DNA of 64,000 nucleotides from Brasenia schreberi (Eukaryota; Streptophyta; Magnoliopsida; Nymphaeales; Cabombaceae): the NCBI GenBank assembly GCA_036023115.1, contig JAYKKT010000037.1, positions 2,044,501 to 2,108,500 of the forward strand, in the 5' to 3' direction. Shown here in pieces: positions 10,121 to 18,984 of this stretch (the first letter of the stretch is position 1; each line of letters begins with the position of its first letter). Under the pieces are notes generated by a model, which was not told where the DNA came from, did no database searches, and worked only from the letters and a program-made list of their open reading frames with translations. The position numbers were made by a program, and so were the translations under genes.

Positions 10121-12157
10121 CTATGGGAATCTCGCCCTTTCAGGGGAGATTAGGATGATCCCGGCACCAGCCCCTCGTTGGTTTCGTGCCCCGTCGAAGT
10201 GCATCTTCCACACTTGGTTTTCGAAAGAATTTGCCAAAATGTGGTTTTGAAAATGGTTTTGCAATATGCCTTCATCAGGCATTTCGACAAGAGTGGGATA
10301 TGCGTCCTCCAAGGGGAAGTCAGCCACGTAATCTGCTAGGGCTTGCCCCTTAACGGAGATCTGGTGATGGTATTTCAGATCATACTCCATTAGAAGGAGT
10401 TGCCATTTGCCCAATCTACCCGTGAGAATGGGTTTTTCGAACAAGTGCTTGATTGGATCAAGCTTGGACACTATCCAGATCTCATGATCTAGGAAGTAGT
10501 GTCTGAATTTCTGGCAGGCCCAGACTAGGGCCAAGCATGTCTTCTCCATGGCTTGATAATTTCGTTCATAAGCCAAGAGAGTTTTCGAAATATAGTAGAT
10601 GGCATACTCCTTATGGGTGTCATCCTCGTATTGAGCCAACAGGGCTCCTAAAGCGTTTACATGCACGGAGATGTATAATAAAAGCGGTTTTCCTTGTTTT
10701 GGAGGATTCAAAACGGGGGGATTAACCAAGTATGCCTTTAGTCTCTCGAAGGACTTTTGGCATTCGTCATCCCATAAGAATTTCGTACCCTTCCTCAACA
10801 GTTTGTTGAAGGGTTCGCATCTAGTTGCTAGATTCGATATGAATCGGCGCACAGATTGTAATCGACCCTGGAGGCTACGAACTTGGGTGAGATTGGAGGG
10901 TGGAGCCATGTCCATGATGGCTCGACACTTAGAGGGGTCGACTTCTATTCCCCTTTGGCTCACCATAAAGCCTAGAAGCTTCCCTGATTCTACCCCGAAC
11001 ACACATTTTTGAGGGTTTAGCTTTACTTGGTAAAGCCTAAGCCTTTCGAAAATCTTTTGTAAACATTCGATATGGGTGCATCGGGTTTTGGATTTTGCCA
11101 AGAGATCATCTACATATACTTCTACAAGCTCGTGAATTTGATCATGGAAGATCGTGTTCATGGCTCGTTGGTATGTTGCGCCGGCATTTTTCAAACCAAA
11201 GGGCATGACTGTATAGCAGTACGTGCCCCATGGGGTTGTGAAGGCGGTCTTACCCTGATCTCGTGGACTTAGTTTGATTTGATTATAGCCTGAATAGCCA
11301 TCCATAAATGAAAACATTTCATGATTTGCAGTACTATCGACTATCAAATCTATGTTTGGTAAAGGATAATTATCCTTTGGAGTGGCTTTATTCAGGTTTC
11401 TGAAATCGATGCATATTCGAATTTTCCCATTGGTTTTTCGAACTACAACGATATTTGACAACCAATCAGAATACGCAATGGGTTTTATAAATCCGGCTTT
11501 TAGCAGATCTTCTAAACCCTCTTTGACTTGCGTGTGTACATTCGGGTGTATTTTCCTAAGCTTCTGCTTTATTGGTTTTACACCTATATCTAAAGGAAGA
11601 CGATGCTCGACTATGCTGGGATCAATGCCCGGCATGTCTTCATACGTCCATGCAAACACATCTAAATAGGTTCGTAGAAATGCAATGAATGCTAACTTTT
11701 CAGTTTCATGCAAGCATGTGCCTATTTTGATGGTTTTGGGATTGGAATCATCCCCTAGGTTCACCTCTACGAAATCTCCTCCTACTGATTGGGAAGGTCT
11801 TTCAAAATCGAGAATTCTATGAAACTCTAGGAGCTCAGAAGTGGGATCTTCCTCAAGGGGATCCACTTCTGGGCTTTGATCATTCTCGTGGGCTTTAGAC
11901 CCGAGGGAACTTGATGCGTGATTTTCAAAATAACCTGGTTTTGTACTTGGATTTTCAAGTGATTTCGAAATTTTTGGTCTGGCTATGCAGACGACGTTTC
12001 TTTCGAAATCCTTTTCTTTCGCCAAAGTCATACCAGGAGCCGCTATGTACAAAATCTTTTTGGTATTTTCTAGATTTTCGATTTTTTTGGGTTTTTGTAA
12101 AACAAGAACTTTGGGAACTATACAAAGCATACTTTTTTCGAGTTTTTGTTTTTCCAT
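10121..12157 (-). CDS. E1 reverse transcriptase with RNase H 1 and start of RNase H 2
   Basis: Copies element RNA into DNA and degrades the RNA strand. The 678-residue frame starts with lysine-rich linker sequence and a conserved LYIAAPG block. RT follows from about residue 190: motif A FSFMDGYSGYNQI near 286, TPWGTYCYTVMPFGLKNAG, and the catalytic YVDD near 348. RNase H 1 holds LLYISVHVNALGALLAQ, ERNYQAMEKTCLALVW and the DYVADFPLE end. A second RNase H opens near 652 (VWKMHFDGARNQRGAGAG). Two RNase H domains in a row are typical of the plant Tat lineage. The frame leaves RNase H 2 at SPERARFP because a CTTTT run present in E2 is one T shorter here (near 10137). The pol frame is shifted by one base relative to the upstream linker frame. 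Confidence 0.9.
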   Translation of the reverse strand: MEKQKLEKSMLCIVPKVLVLQKPKKIENLENTKKILYIAAPGMTLAKEKDFERNVVCIARPKISKSLENPSTKPGYFENHASSSLGSKAHENDQSPEVDPLEEDPTSELLEFHRILDFERPSQSVGGDFVEVNLGDDSNPKTIKIGTCLHETEKLAFIAFLRTYLDVFAWTYEDMPGIDPSIVEHRLPLDIGVKPIKQKLRKIHPNVHTQVKEGLEDLLKAGFIKPIAYSDWLSNIVVVRKTNGKIRICIDFRNLNKATPKDNYPLPNIDLIVDSTANHEMFSFMDGYSGYNQIKLSPRDQGKTAFTTPWGTYCYTVMPFGLKNAGATYQRAMNTIFHDQIHELVEVYVDDLLAKSKTRCTHIECLQKIFERLRLYQVKLNPQKCVFGVESGKLLGFMVSQRGIEVDPSKCRAIMDMAPPSNLTQVRSLQGRLQSVRRFISNLATRCEPFNKLLRKGTKFLWDDECQKSFERLKAYLVNPPVLNPPKQGKPLLLYISVHVNALGALLAQYEDDTHKEYAIYYISKTLLAYERNYQAMEKTCLALVWACQKFRHYFLDHEIWIVSKLDPIKHLFEKPILTGRLGKWQLLLMEYDLKYHHQISVKGQALADYVADFPLEDAYPTLVEMPDEGILQNHFQNHILANSFENQVWKMHFDGARNQRGAGAGIILISPERARFP

Positions 12158-12272
12158 TGTTTTTGGTTTTTCTTGTTTTTCGATTTTTTTGATTTTAAGT
12201 TTTCAAATGTTTTTGGTATTTTTTTAGAAAAAGGGATCTTCCGTCATACCTACAAAGGGAAAACACTATGGG

Positions 12273-12878
12273 TTAGACTCGGAATAGGAGGTCTAAACCA
12301 TAGGTCTCTTCTAAGACAGGCTCCGGGGCACCCTTGACCCAGGTGGTCACAGGGGGTGGCTCCGGTGGTATTCGGGGAGTATAGCCGATCCCATATCGGC
12401 TTGGGTTGGCCCTAGGAAGGATGGGCTCTAGGAGACCCTGGTTTTGTGCCCCTAGACTTTTGTAGGGCGTGTAGCCCATGTTTAATAACATGTTCCACGA
12501 CCTTTTGTTTTTTGAAAAGATGGGATATAAGTCGTGGTCCTGGAACATGCTATCGTCCATATTAGGCTCGTAGGGCCTTTTGTCCAGGGGTTTTGGAAAT
12601 AGGGAACGTTTGGGTTTTCCTAGGAGGATTAGAGTCGGGAGGGGGCCTGCTTTGGGCGGCCCCTTCACACATACAACTTTCCTAGGGTTGTTCAACATGA
12701 GCGGAGGTGGCTCAACCATAATTTGCCCCAGGTTAGCCTCATGGGCCTGGGAGCTCGATAAACAAGGGGAGTTTATGATCCCCTGAAGCTGTGGGTGACT
12801 CTCACCTAGGATTATTACGACCTGGTCCCTAAAAGGGATCTTAACACACCTGTGGAAGGTGGATGGCACAGCGCACAA
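12273..12878 (-). CDS. E1 protease end and G-patch-like linker
   Basis: In frame with the preceding gag-protease frame (start codons 2274 bases apart) and separated from it only by a TAG. It opens with the protease tail (LCAVPSTFHRCVKIPFRDQVV) and then runs through a proline-rich linker. It contains SWNMLLNMGYTPYKSLGAQN, which resembles a G-patch (GYxPxKxLG), a glycine-rich RNA-binding motif seen downstream of protease in some retroelements. It ends LDLLFRV then stop. The same ending stop is present in E2, E4 and E5, so this stop is a family feature and not decay. A 3'-splice-like TTTTCCCTTTGTAGG follows at once (minus, 12249-12264). Confidence 0.75.
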   Translation of the reverse strand: MCAVPSTFHRCVKIPFRDQVVIILGESHPQLQGIINSPCLSSSQAHEANLGQIMVEPPPLMLNNPRKVVCVKGPPKAGPLPTLILLGKPKRSLFPKPLDKRPYEPNMDDSMFQDHDLYPIFSKNKRSWNMLLNMGYTPYKSLGAQNQGLLEPILPRANPSRYGIGYTPRIPPEPPPVTTWVKGAPEPVLEETYGLDLLFRV

Positions 12879-12887
12879 ACTGTGTAT

Positions 12888-15152
12888 CTAGGGTCTTCCC
12901 AGCAACAGGTTATAATGGGGGTGGATGTCCAGGACATGGAACACCCCCGTGTGTTTGATCCCTCCCGTTTCCATTGGGAGTTCGATGGATCCTAAAGGTC
13001 TAGACGCATTCCCATCGTATCCAGTGATAACGATGGGGCTTGGGTTCACTGAAGTCAAGGTGACTCCGATTTTATACGCCACGTGAAGTGGAAGGATGTT
13101 GAGCCCTCCTCCACCATCGACTAGGCACCTGTTCAGAGAGTGGTTGTTTAGAACCACCTCGATATGCAGGGCCTGGTTATGGGTTTCGTAGGGTCTATCT
13201 ACATCATCTTCCGAAAAGGTGATGGGCGATTTTGCTCCTAATAAAGCCACTTGGGCAGACAAGGATTCCGGACTTATGTTTGAATCAACCTTGGCCCTTT
13301 CTAGAATTTTCTCTAAGACAAGTCTATGCCTAGGCGAGGTTTTGATAAGCTCTAGAATAGACATGTGAATAGGAATCTTTGAAAGGTGGTTTTCGAAATC
13401 ATAAGGATTTAGGATGATTCTGTCCTTATCTGCTTTTGGCAAACCACTAGGGATACATGCTTTTGAGGGGCCAGGCACACTGACCACCTTTTGAGCACCT
13501 TGAAGGTGCGGGGGTTGGTAGATCCTTCCGGATCTAGTGACTTCCCCCACGACCAGCCTAGGGTTCGCGCTAAACTTGGCTCTAAGGATGAGCTGAGGAG
13601 AACCTTGGATTTTCAAAACTGGTTTTGTCGGGGTTTCCACTTTTGGTGGTCCCCGAATGACGACTTGGGCGGGCCTCTTGTATAATACAAGGATGGGCAC
13701 ACAAGCAGGTCGACCAGGTTCGGGCTTTTGCGCTAGTTCCTTGGAAATGGTGAGGGTACATACCTCCTTTCCTTTCCCACTGCCACTGGCGTGTTTGGGA
13801 AAGGGTTCCTTGAAGATAGCTTGAGGTGGCTCAGGTTCCGCAGTGACCTGGAGCCGGCCCTCCGCTATCAAGTTCTCAATTTTATTTAGAAGAGAGAAGC
13901 ACCGTTTGGTATCATGGCCTTTGAGCCGATGATACTTGCAAAATCGGTTTAAATACCCCCCTTTGGACGTGACTCCTTCGGGGATTTCAGGGAGTTCGAT
14001 CATGCCCTGGGCAAGTAAGAGGTCTAGGACCTCCGACACAGGTTGCCCCAGCGGAGTGTACTCCCGTTTTTCAATTGGTTTTGAAAAATTGCGTTCTCTC
14101 TTATTTTCTATTTTTTCAAAATTTTTAGAAGTGCCCGCCATGCCTGGATCCACCCGGACATTGGCGATTTTATGGGGCTTTGCCCCTTTGTCCGTTGTGG
14201 GCAGCCCATATGCGATGGGTTTTTCCACACGTGTTTTGGGAACGGCACTTCCTTTCCATAAGTGGTCGTATGTCCCTTTTCGCAAGTTGGTTTCGAAAAG
14301 GGAGGCCTTTTTGATCAACTTATGGAAAGTTGAAATCTCATGGAGCGAGAGAAGGGTTTTTAACTCGCTTTTGAAATTATCCAGGATGAGCATTACTGCG
14401 CATCCTTCGGATATAGGCTCTCGCACTTGGCCCAAAAGAGACCTCCATCTTATAATGAAGGCATGCACGTCTTCGTTCATGCCTTGCTTTGTATCCCTTA
14501 AGGTATTCAGGGTTGGCGTGACTTCCACGTTGTGTGCAAATCTTTGCATGAAGCAGTTCGCTAACTCTTCAAAAGTAGCGAACTGGCTTAAGTCGTAGGA
14601 AGCCAGCCATTTGGCAGCTGTGCCCTTAAGGGATAGGGGGAACCAATACACCCATTTCATCGAGTCCTTTTTCTTCTTATGGGCTCGACGTGAGAAAAGC
14701 TGCAAGTGAGACCTAGGGTCTCCCATGCCATCATACCGATGGAAGTTCGGTATTTCATCGTCACTGTCTGTTTCGTAATCCATAGGAAGGAAATCAGACA
14801 GGGCGTAGCTTCTTTTCTCTTTATTTTGCCCTTTCAGCAGCTGCTGTAGGGCTTTACGGTCCTTTTGTGTGAAGGACTCGTGGTATTGGTTGCCTTCCAT
14901 TACGGAGGCCTCTTTTTGCTTGCGAGGTTTTTCAAATTTCTTTTTAGGCCTTTGTTCACCGTTTGATGAACATGAATCGCCTACTTCAGCCTCTTGGCTG
15001 AGAGCATCGATTTTGGCCTCAAATTCCCTTCTCAAGTCCTCGATTTCATCTAGTTTTATTTTGTTTTTGAAAATCCTCCTAGAGTGAGAACTTGATGCGC
15101 ATGAGCCTTGGCTCGACACTTCACTTGGATTGGATTTTGACATGTTTTTCAA
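12888..15152 (-). CDS. E1 gag and aspartic protease (nonsense codon at the protease end)
   Basis: Gag forms the particle and protease cuts the polyprotein. The 754-residue frame holds: a serine-rich start with a short coiled-coil stretch (IEDLRREFEAKIDALSQEAE, about 37-56); an acidic and basic linker; the retrotransposon gag core (YWFPLSLKGTAAKWLASYDL through MQRFAHNVEVTP to FIIRWRSLL); a C-x2-H-x4-H-x4-C zinc knuckle at about 403-416; a basic proline-rich region; and protease with LVDGGGGLNILPL (Asp near 678) and the closing NLLLGRP. The active site reads DGG where DTG or DSG is common; E2 shares this. The frame ends at a TAG where E2 has TGG (Trp). The Met at 15152 or the one three codons later (MSKSNP, used in E2) could start it. 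Confidence 0.9.
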   Translation of the reverse strand: MKNMSKSNPSEVSSQGSCASSSHSRRIFKNKIKLDEIEDLRREFEAKIDALSQEAEVGDSCSSNGEQRPKKKFEKPRKQKEASVMEGNQYHESFTQKDRKALQQLLKGQNKEKRSYALSDFLPMDYETDSDDEIPNFHRYDGMGDPRSHLQLFSRRAHKKKKDSMKWVYWFPLSLKGTAAKWLASYDLSQFATFEELANCFMQRFAHNVEVTPTLNTLRDTKQGMNEDVHAFIIRWRSLLGQVREPISEGCAVMLILDNFKSELKTLLSLHEISTFHKLIKKASLFETNLRKGTYDHLWKGSAVPKTRVEKPIAYGLPTTDKGAKPHKIANVRVDPGMAGTSKNFEKIENKRERNFSKPIEKREYTPLGQPVSEVLDLLLAQGMIELPEIPEGVTSKGGYLNRFCKYHRLKGHDTKRCFSLLNKIENLIAEGRLQVTAEPEPPQAIFKEPFPKHASGSGKGKEVCTLTISKELAQKPEPGRPACVPILVLYKRPAQVVIRGPPKVETPTKPVLKIQGSPQLILRAKFSANPRLVVGEVTRSGRIYQPPHLQGAQKVVSVPGPSKACIPSGLPKADKDRIILNPYDFENHLSKIPIHMSILELIKTSPRHRLVLEKILERAKVDSNISPESLSAQVALLGAKSPITFSEDDVDRPYETHNQALHIEVVLNNHSLNRCLVDGGGGLNILPLHVAYKIGVTLTSVNPSPIVITGYDGNASRPLGSIELPMETGGIKHTGVFHVLDIHPHYNLLLGRP

Positions 15153-15262
15153 GCTTTTTCAAAATTTCCTAAGTAAAAGCAAAGAAAACAAGTTAAAACG
15201 ACACCTTTTATAAAATTTTCGCAAGACTTCTACAAGTAAACTCGATTTCTGAAAAGGCTCAC

Positions 15263-15280
15263 GTCCCACCGGGCGTGCCA
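15263..15280 (-). other. Primer binding site of E1
   Basis: The minus strand reads TGGCACGCCCGGTGGGAC, 5 bases downstream of the LTR end. It is complementary to a tRNA 3' end GTCCCACCGGGCGUGCCA. The same site occurs in E2 (39569-39586, one change), E6 (about 20670-20687) and E5 (61447-61464). I cannot name the tRNA with certainty; it is not the initiator methionine primer site (TGGTATCAGAGC) used by many plant elements. Confidence 0.85.
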
Positions 15281-15285
15281 ATCAC

Positions 15286-15854
15286 TGTATACGCGCAAAA
15301 ATCCCCGCCTCTTCGCCTCTTTCGGGGCTTGGAGTGGATCTTATCGTGTGTCTAAGGCCTATGTATACAAATAGGGCGTGCCAGCTAGCTTACTTAAGCT
15401 AGCGAAGATATATTAACACTAACTTCTAAACGTGGCGACTGTGAGCAAGTAAGCTCTTGTCGTCGCAGACCTTCTTGCACCGATGCGCAAGGGTCAGTCT
15501 GTACGCTTTTGCAAAAATCGAGTTTTGGGGAGAAAGTCTACGAAACGGTTCGAGGTATCTATTTCGGGTCTTTAAGATGCGATTGCATGTTTTAGATCAC
15601 GTGGATTTGCACGTGCCTAAGTCTTTTCTTTTATCCCTTTTTGGGTCGCCTAGTTTGTGTGTTATGAACACTCCACTACATGGGCGAATTCGAGCGGGGC
15701 TTGCTTCGATGCAATATGCGTCCTACCTCGTGGTATGGCGTAGATGCAATGCAAACTCACACTACTCCAAAGGGAAAACCCGAAATGTAAAGACAATACT
15801 GAAGGGAAATAACAGAAGGGAAATAACCGAAGGGAAATAACCGAAGGGAAATAA
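15286..15854 (-). repeat. Truncated 5' LTR of E1 (569 bp of U5 side)
   Basis: Starts TGTATACGCGCA beside the primer site and matches 3992-4560 almost base for base, with about 4 differences, all in the first 140 bp. At 15855, inside a GAAGGGAAATAAC minisatellite, it stops and an LTR in the opposite orientation begins. About 2.7 kb of this LTR, including U3 and the promoter, is missing. Confidence 0.92.
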
Positions 15855-16970
15855 CTGAAAAGCCCACCTAAACCTAGCACACCATCTACCCAAAACCCCT
15901 TGTATCAAAATATCTGGCCCCTCCCCAAAACCAGCCCACCTTATCACCACACCACCCCTACCTAAACCACCTAACCACCCTCCTAATACTAGCCCCAACC
16001 GACTTCTTCAACCCTATATAAGCCCCCCCCAAGGGGCGGGTTTTTTGAAGCCACCCGTCGCCACCACTTCCATCCGGGCGAACCATCCACTTCAACCACC
16101 CGGCTGCTCCTCTTCCATCCACCGCCTCTTCATTTGGTTAGTACCCCATCCTTCACCCTACCTCTTCTTCACTACCCCTCCACTCTCAGCCACCTGCACC
16201 ACCACCACCTCACCCCAACACCACCTACCCACCATCCAACCCATTCGGCCAAACCTCAACCACTTCAAACACCCGCCATTACCTAGCCATCCTAGCTACA
16301 CCCGGCCACTCCACTTAACTCCCTAAGACCTACCCATATCACTTCCCCTCAGCCCCTAACTCCACCTTATTCCATACCCTAGCTAGCTCCCTTCCCATCT
16401 ACGACATCCCTAGCTACCTTAGCAACCACCACCACCAAGTCTCCCTTAGTCGGCCACTCCAACCGACTGTCCCATATCCATTCGGCCAGCCACCCGCCAG
16501 CCACATACCTCCCATAGGCACTCCCTTAGACACTCCCTTAGGCTCCCATTTAGTGCCACATTTCCTAACACTACACCCTCCCTTAGTGACCCTACTTAGT
16601 CACCTTAGCCTAACACGCCAAGGCAGCCCCCTTCATAACAGCCGGCCACCTTCGAGGCACCCCTCCTGTGAACCTAAGGCATCCGGCCAGCAGCCCCTCT
16701 TGCCGTTCAACTCCGCGGAGCTCCCTCTTGCAGCCCAAGGCGAAGGCCAAGCCCACACTCAAGCAAGGCATCTTCGGACCAACTATAAGTAAGTGCCTAA
16801 CTCGGTCCTTAGTTGTATACTTGCTTAAATTTAATTCGATACGGGGTTGTAATAACGGAGCATAGTCTCCCCCCGCTTGTAATAACGTGGCTTGGCACAC
16901 CCACACACACGTGCACTCTCTTAGTCGTGCACGATTTTGAACACACACGGGCCTAATCAGCCCCTAATAC

Positions 16971-17044
<74 letters not shown>

Positions 17045-18180
17045 TTTAACTTACGTAGGGTTTTGCTTAAGTTAGGTGTGTTGTCTTTCAATTCAAGCAC
17101 GCACACACATTGAGCCTTCGATCTTATTTGTAAGACCCAAGTAAGGGCCGTGCTATACTATTTGGGTTTAAATTCTTGTTGTGTGCATAGTACTTCAATT
17201 CAAGCACTCACACACATTGAGCCTTCGCTCTTATTTGTAAGACCCAAGTAAGGGCCGTGCTATACTATTTGGGTTTAATTTCATGTTGTGTGCGTAGTAC
17301 TTCAATTCAAGCACTCACACACATTGAGCTTTCGCTCTTATTCCCAAGACCTTAGTTAAGGCCATACTACAATTTATATTTGGGTTTAATTTCATGTCGT
17401 GTGCGTAGTACTTCAATTCAAGCACTCACACACATTGAGCTTTCGCTCTTATTCCCAAGACCTTAGTTAAGGCCATATTGCAAGTTATATTTGGGTTTTA
17501 TTTCATGTCGTGTGTGTAGTCTTTCAATTCAAGCACACACCCACATTGAGCTTTCGCTCTTATTTGCAAGACCCGAGTAAGGGCCCGTATATACCTTATA
17601 TACATATCTCCCTTCGGCATTTACATTACAAGTCATTTCCCTTCGGTTATTTCCCTTCGGCATTGTCTTTACATTAGGGTTTTCCCTTTGGAGTAGCATG
17701 AGTTTGCATTGCATCTATGCCATACCACGAGGTAGGACGCATATTGCATCAAAGCAAACCCCGTACTCCCGCTCAAATTCGCCCCATGTAGTGGAGTGTT
17801 CATAACACACACCTAGGTGGCCCGTAAAGGGATAAAAAGAAAGACTTAGGCACGTGCAAATCCACATGATCTAAAATCTGCAATCATATCTAAAAGACCC
17901 GAATTAGACACCTCGAACCGCTTCGTAGGCTTTCTATACCCTAAAACTCGATTTTTCAAAGCGTACAGACTGACCCTTGCGCATCGGTGCAAGAAGGTCT
18001 GTGACGACAAGAGCTTGCTTGCTCACAGTCGCCACGTTAGAAGTCAGGTTAAAATATATCTTCGCTAGCTTAGGTAAGCTAGCTAGCATGCCCTGTTTAT
18101 ACAAATAGGACTTAGACACACGAAAGGATCCGCTCCAGGCCTACAGAAGCCAGGGAGGTAGGGATTTTCTTGCGTCTACA
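15855..18180 (+). repeat. Plus-oriented LTR fragment joined head-to-head to E1
   Basis: A family A LTR lacking about the first 1 kb. It contains an evening element (15907-15915), the TATA and C-run block (16014-16030), the GGGGTTGTAATAACGGAG block (16844-16880), a long AT microsatellite, four to five inverted copies of the 111-bp unit (17090-17580) and U5 hairpins (17966-18001, 18064-18083). It ends GTCTACA at 18180. The bases after it (CCTAG) begin another LTR fragment of the same orientation, so it probably inserted into that one. Confidence 0.85.
16975..17043. repeat. (AT)n microsatellite, about 34 units
   Basis: Uninterrupted AT dinucleotides inside the plus-oriented LTR, at a place where sister LTRs carry only short TATATA stretches (for example 5150-5165). 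This is a local expansion and likely length-variable. Confidence 0.95.
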
Positions 18181-18984
18181 CCTAGTAAGGGCCATATTGC
18201 AATCATATTTGGGTTTTACATTACAAGTCGTGTGAGTTATCTTTACATATACACACAACACTCATGCACACGTTGGCGACCTTCGGGCCCATATATATTA
18301 TAAGTATTTCCCTTTGGTTATGTCTTTAAGATTTGGGTTTTAAGGTTCAGTTGTATGAGTAGTCTTTTCATATATACACGACACACACTTGCACAATTGA
18401 GCCTTTCTGCTCTTAAGATATAGCCATATTTCCCTTTTTGCAATTTCCCTTTTGTAATTTACATTAAGTCATTTCCCTTAAGCATTGTCTTTCAATTCGG
18501 GTTTTCCTTTTGGAGTTGTGTGAGTTTGCATTGTATATTCGCCATACCACGAGTTAGGATGCATATTGCATCCAAGCAAGCCCCACACTCTCGTGCAAAA
18601 ATCGCCCAACCTAGGTCACTTGTGCACACACCTAGTTGGCCCTAAAAAGCATAAAAAGGAAAGACATAGGCACGTGCAAATCCCACATGAAATAAAACTT
18701 GCAATCATACAAACAAAGCCCAAACACTTCGGGTATTTTCAAAGAGGTTTATTTTAAAGACTTTCCCAAGCGTACAGACTGACCCTTGCGCATCGATGCA
18801 AGAAGGTCTGCGACGAAAAGAGCTCACTTGCTCATAGTCGCCCCGATAGAGTTAGATTTCAAAACTTACTTCGCTAGCTTGAGTAAGCTAGGTGGCATGC
18901 CCTTTTGTTATAAAAACGACTTAGACACACGAAAAGGTTCACTTCGGGCCTAAGAACCAGAAGTGAGAATTTTCCGTGTCTACA
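18181..18984 (+). repeat. 3' part of a plus-oriented LTR next to E6 gag
   Basis: About 0.8 kb of R/U5 sequence with the U5 hairpin (18775-18810) and the GCTAGCTT palindrome (18873-18892). It ends GTGTCTACA at 18984, then minus-strand gag starts directly. It most resembles the right LTR of E2, for example in TTCTGGTTCTTAGGCC beside its end. It reads as the end of an element that inserted into the E6 gag and was later shortened from the left. Confidence 0.8.

Larger units (their letters stand above)
3992..15854 (-). mobile_element. E1: Ty3/gypsy (Tat-type) element, minus strand, 5' LTR truncated
   Basis: Order on the minus strand: partial 5' LTR (15286-15854), primer site, gag-protease, linker, RT with two RNase H domains, integrase, 3' untranslated region, polypurine tract and full 3' LTR (3992-7294). 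The surviving 569 bp of the 5' LTR aligns to the 3' LTR at a constant offset of 11294 with about 4 visible differences (near 99.3% identity), which marks a recent insertion. The left flank is ATGGT (3987-3991). The matching target duplication cannot be checked because the right end is lost at 15855. Coding damage: a TAG in place of TGG at the end of protease, a frame break between the linker and pol, and a 1-base deletion near 10137. Confidence 0.93.
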
